From Nemertoderma westbladi (taxonomy: Eukaryota > Xenacoelomorpha > Nemertodermatida > Nemertodermatidae): DNA of 64,000 bases. Position 1 is the stretch's first letter. Each line of letters starts with the position of its first letter. A model generated the notes under the pieces. That model saw nothing but the letters and a program-made list of their open reading frames with translations. It had not been told where the DNA came from and searched no databases. A program made the position numbers and the translations under genes. The stretch is from positions 1-64,000 of the forward strand of contig JAUCBJ010008841.1 in assembly GCA_032718475.1 (NCBI GenBank), given 5' to 3'. This document shows positions 60,434-64,000 of the stretch, in pieces.

Positions 60434-60698
60434 GTTCCACCTTGGTGTATTGGTCGCATTGAATTCACATCTCCCGTAGGTCGTGGGTTCGATCCTCACA
60501 TGGGCCCCGGCAGTTTTAGTTTCGGCACGAATGCTTTAAAGGATCTCTGCCTTACATCCTTATGTGGTAGCTAAATGAGTACTGGAGTTTCCTCAGGGGA
60601 GTAAAGAAAGTTCTGGGGGGACCGCACTGGAAATAAGTCGGTTATACTTTGTGCGTAATCCGTGGCCTAACAGCCAAAGAAACTTTACTTTACTTTAA
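60434..60698 (+). mobile_element. tRNA-derived SINE
   Basis: The head has box A (TGGTGTATTGGTCGC, 60443-60457) and box B (GGGTTCGATCC, 60485-60495) with 27 bases between. A body of about 180 bp follows, then a short tail of repeated ACTTT (60682-60697). This is the layout of a tRNA-derived SINE transcribed by RNA polymerase III. The family is not identified. Confidence 0.75.
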
Positions 60699-61039
60699 TG
60701 ACTCGCTGAGAAAAAATGGCCCGCATTTTCGGCTGGCCCTAAGGCAGTGCCTTATATGCCTTAAGGTTAATCCGGCACTGAACCTACCTACTTGCTACTA
60801 CTGTACTACTGTTCTGAAACGCCATGGAGGGGAGACCAGCACCGTCATCTAGCCCCAGGCCACTCCACCACCGCGTGCGGGATCCATGCAGACAGTGGGA
60901 TGCGCCACGGACGATGGCGAATAATATTCGCATCTGGACCCATCCCATGACTGTCGCGTAGGGTTTCCCCCAGGATCCATGGAGTCTGGTGGCTATGACT
61001 CTGAGCAGTCTATTGGCCTGCGGTGCCAACACTCCGTCG

Positions 61040-61352
61040 CACGAAGCCCTTACAGAGACCGTACGAGGGTCCATTCAAAGGTATTTCAACTGGACCCAAA
61101 ACATTTACTGTAGATTTCAGCGGGAAGCCCCATACCATCTCAATAGACTGATTGAAACCTGCCCATTTAGACTCTGATCGCCCGGTTACTGTTTTTATAC
61201 CACGTCGCAGGGGCCGCCCGCCTATGAAACATAAAATTGAACTTAGAGCGCCACCCAGCGCCAATATACCTCCCCAGACATTCACTAGACCTCTAGCCCC
61301 ACACAGAACTGACAGAGTTGCATGTCCTCCGAAATACTATGGATTTACTTAG
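61040..61352 (+). pseudogene. Ty3/gypsy integrase C-terminal remnant
   Basis: Broken frames encode RPYEGPFK, then VFQLDPKH (near 61090), then LKPAHLDSDRP and RRRGRPP, ending at TAG 61350-61352. The YEGPFKV block followed by a short beta-rich stretch and LKPAH is the GPY/F module at the end of gypsy integrases. At least two frameshifts are visible. No LTR was identified. Confidence 0.65.
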
Positions 61353-61890
61353 AGGTTTTGGGGGGAATATTGTGGTGGTCTTGAGGAGTAAAACCTCTAT
61401 GGGACTTGGGACTGGATGGCTCGCCCCAAGCAGGACTGTCGTTTGTTACCGGTACTTATTAGTAGGCCTAGTTCTCAGTCATGCAATTTTGTAATCTATG
61501 AATTTAGCAATATATGTTCCGCTGATATTGAAACCGCTACACTATACAGTAGGGCGGTGCGTTTTTTACTTTTTTTCGATTTCGTTGTTCTACCGGTGCG
61601 GAAAAGTTGCCAAATGGTAAAAAATTAAGGCAAAATAAATTTCTCTAAATTTCATCGATATCTTGACGGATCCCAAGGCGGTTGAAATTTTGAGCCTTCG
61701 CGATGCACCACAATTAAATTTATAACAATATAACACATTAATGAAAGATCAATGACCCAAGAAAGAACTTCCTGCATGCATCAAATGTCATCAAATGGGT
61801 CCAAACTTAGTTTGATAACAAAATTTTAATTTTTGGATCAAGGGAACTAGTGCCACAGACACATGGACAGAACCTACCATTTGGCGCAAG
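61353..61890. other. Intergenic DNA
   Basis: No gene or clear repeat seen. Confidence 0.5.
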
Positions 61891-61894
61891 TGAT

Positions 61895-62398
61895 ACTACT
61901 ACTAGGTCGAGCGAACTCGGACAGTGGAAATGAGATCCTTCCAGGCTTCCCGATTCTCCATAGTTGTCGCAATTTCGTTTCTCCCAAGTTCAGTATCCCT
62001 TTCAAGTTGATCTATATATGTTATGGCAGGTCGTCCACGACTACGCTTTCCATGAGTTGGTTGCCAGAGAAGTAGATCTGGTATGACCTCGTCTTTACTT
62101 CGCCAGCAGTGCCCACTGAATCTTAATCTGCGTTCACGGAGGGTGGTTGATACAGGTGGTATTGTACCATAAAGCTCGGCGTTTGTCATGTGTTGTCTCC
62201 AGCTGATGTTTAGGGCTGCCCTTAGTAGTCTTGTGTAGCAACCATCAATTCGTTGTTCAAGTGATTTAGTCAGTGTCCAGGTCTCACCCCCGTATAAAAA
62301 TACACTTTCCACTGTGGCTCGAAAGAACTTGGCCTTCAGGTGCCTGGAGAGATCTGATTTCCAGATGGTATCCATTTTTGATAGAGCTACCCAAGCCT
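61895..62398 (-). pseudogene. LINE family C copy C1 (RT C-terminal domain)
   Basis: The minus-strand frame 62375-61902 encodes 157 residues (KAKFFRATVESVFLYGGETW, RRLRFSGHCWRSKDEV, RSRGRPAITY), the C-terminal domain after RT in a non-LTR retrotransposon. The element is 5'-truncated at about 62398. Its 3' end carries TAGTAGTAG next to the stop. It shares the LYG..W and RLRF.GHC motifs with family A but is a distinct family. Confidence 0.82.
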
Positions 62399-63040
62399 TT
62401 GTCCCAGAACGAAGGGGGTCCTAGTTACAGAACCAGATTTGCCCTAGTAAGAGGGTCTATGCAGCTACAGGTGGCACCTCCTTTATACTGCACGGAGGTG
62501 GCAAGTTTTCTTGATCAATGACCTAGAATACCTGACCTGACCTGGTAAATAATATTTATTTAAGATAATTATATCTATTCAACTTGCTAGATTAAAAAAA
62601 ATAATATGTTGATTAACTTCAGTGCCCTTATATATCTCAACGGATTAATATTACTAGGTGGTCTATATCAGGAAGTAGAAGCAGGTAAGACAATGTAACC
62701 GAGCCATATAAGGACAACATTTATCTGAAAATATCAAATTGAGTTAAATATTAACCTACCACCAGTAATCAGCCTATATAGTAAATGTTCTTGTAATTTT
62801 TTGTGCTTTGCATTATCTATGTAGGGCAGCTACTTTTTATCACTTATACAAATGACAAATTCTGAAAAGAGTATAATAAATGCGACCCTAATTGGAGTGG
62901 CTAACCTACAAGATATAGCATACTGAAGTTTCATGCCCAATGGGCTGACTGGTGGTAGTTAGCCAGAGCTGGGTAAAATGTGATCCAATTCGAAAATAAT
63001 CCACTACTAGATATACTGTACACTGATATGTTGTCATTAG
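62399..63040. other. Intergenic DNA between the two LINE C copies
   Basis: No gene seen. Confidence 0.5.
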
Positions 63041-63044
63041 GATA

Positions 63045-63172
63045 CTCCTATCTATTATATATTATCTACTACCTAATATCTACCTACTTCCTAATATCCA
63101 GCTACTACCTAATATCATCCTACTACATAATATCTACCTACTACCTAATATCTACTACTACTACTACTAGGT
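63045..63172. repeat. CTACCTAATAT minisatellite
   Basis: About nine irregular 11-13-bp units, passing into a CTA trinucleotide run that is the 3' tail of LINE C2. Confidence 0.8.
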
Positions 63173-64000
63173 GGAGCGAACTCGGACAGTGGAAATGAGA
63201 TCCTTCCAGGCTTCCCGATTCTCCATAGTTGTCGCAATTTCGTTTCTCCCAAGTTTAGGATCCCTTTCTTTTATCTATATATGTTATGGCCGGTCGTCCA
63301 CGACTATGCTTTCCATGAGTTGGTTGCCAGAAAAGTAGATCTGGTATGACCTCGTCTTTACTTCGCCAGCAGTGCCCACTGAATCTTAATCTGCGTTCAC
63401 AGAGGGTGGTTGATACAGGTGGTATTGTACCATAAAGCTCGGCATTTGTCATGTGTTGTCTCCAGCTGATGTTAAGGGCTGCCCTTAGTAGTCTTGTGTA
63501 GCAACCATTGTGCCTGGAGAGATCTGATTTCCAGATGGTATCCATTTTTGATAGAGCTACCCAAGCCTTTGCTTTCTAACTTCTATGTCCTTTTTGCTAC
63601 TCTCTATCCATGATCCAAGGTACTGGAAGTCGTCAACCTTCCTTAGTTGATTATTATCAATGGTTGTCAAGTTTCCATCAACATTAAAGGTCATGAATTC
63701 GGTCTTGGTAGCATTTATATGCAATCCAACCTCCTTAGCAGCCTTCTCCACTTTATTTAGTAGAAGCTGTGCATCTGCTAGCGTATTAGAGAGCAGGGCG
63801 ATGTCATCCGCAAAGTCGGTGTCTGTGACTGTAGTTGCCGGATATCTACTACTTCTGCATTCTTGAAGTGTGAATCCCAGATCTTCACCCTTTGTGGCCG
63901 TCCTCATTGTGTAATCCAGCACAATTACAAATAGTAATGGTGCTAATGTGTCACCTTGCAGTATGCCAGCCAGGATTGAGAAAAACTCAGTTTCACCATC
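63160..64000 (-). pseudogene. LINE family C copy C2, runs off the window
   Basis: Minus strand. From 63922 to 63557 it encodes the end of RT with TDFADDIALLSNT (the catalytic FADD), KTEFMTFNVDG and YLGSWIESS. From 63545 to 63255 it encodes the C-terminal domain as in C1, with about 90 bp deleted between the RHNGC residues and a frame change near 63275. RT continues beyond position 64000 (DTLAPLLF-type context at 63940-63965). The copies C1 and C2 lie 0.8 kb apart in the same orientation and share the 3' CTA tail. Confidence 0.85.

Noticed and set aside
61010-61285. Minus-strand 91-codon ORF
   Set aside because: Antisense to the gypsy integrase remnant, which has recognisable motifs.

Overview
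This window is animal nuclear DNA, almost certainly from a marine invertebrate. It is AT-rich and dominated by transposable elements. It holds several non-LTR retrotransposons, a tRNA-headed SINE and at least three copies of a BEL/Pao LTR retrotransposon, a group known only from metazoans. One exon of a host-type gene has a splice acceptor. I cannot name the phylum from sequence alone.

Layout. 1-780: an inverted, diverged LTR fragment and unassigned sequence. 781-13256 (+): BEL element 1, 5'-truncated, with an open pol frame, a long extra ORF and its 3' LTR. 13257-19552 (-): BEL element 3, with 5' LTR, leader and gag; element 1 sits inside its gag. 19553-23190: intergenic DNA with a 19-bp minisatellite and a long G run. 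23196-44406 (+): BEL element 2, both LTRs, exact 5-bp target duplication ACGGA, carrying a 3.3-kb LINE in its leader. 44412-51960: LINE fragments of two families and a degenerate zinc-knuckle gene. 52310-58376: a tandemly duplicated locus, one copy split by about 2.9 kb. 58504-59168: a LamG-like terminal exon. 60434-64000: a SINE, a gypsy integrase remnant and two copies of a third LINE family.

How the BEL family works. Comparing copies shows that the ancestor had LTRs of about 1.1-1.2 kb, a leader of about 2 kb and one single-frame gag-pol ORF of about 2,700 codons (N-terminal region, alanine-rich coiled coil, capsid region, zinc knuckles, aspartic protease, RT, RNase H, integrase, C-terminal extension). 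Then came a spacer of about 1.65 kb with conserved predicted RNA hairpins, and a second very large ORF of roughly 1,400 codons. That second ORF has no visible signal peptide or membrane anchor. It carries three CCHC-like knuckles and a basic tail, so it looks like a second gag or nucleic-acid-binding protein rather than an envelope. Every copy is damaged, but the breaks lie in different places.

The most unusual material is this second ORF with its structured spacer, together with a diverged relative of its knuckle module at about 49.6-50.2 kb (-). Other notable points are a fold-back rearrangement shared by two LINE copies and several strong hairpins in unannotated DNA.
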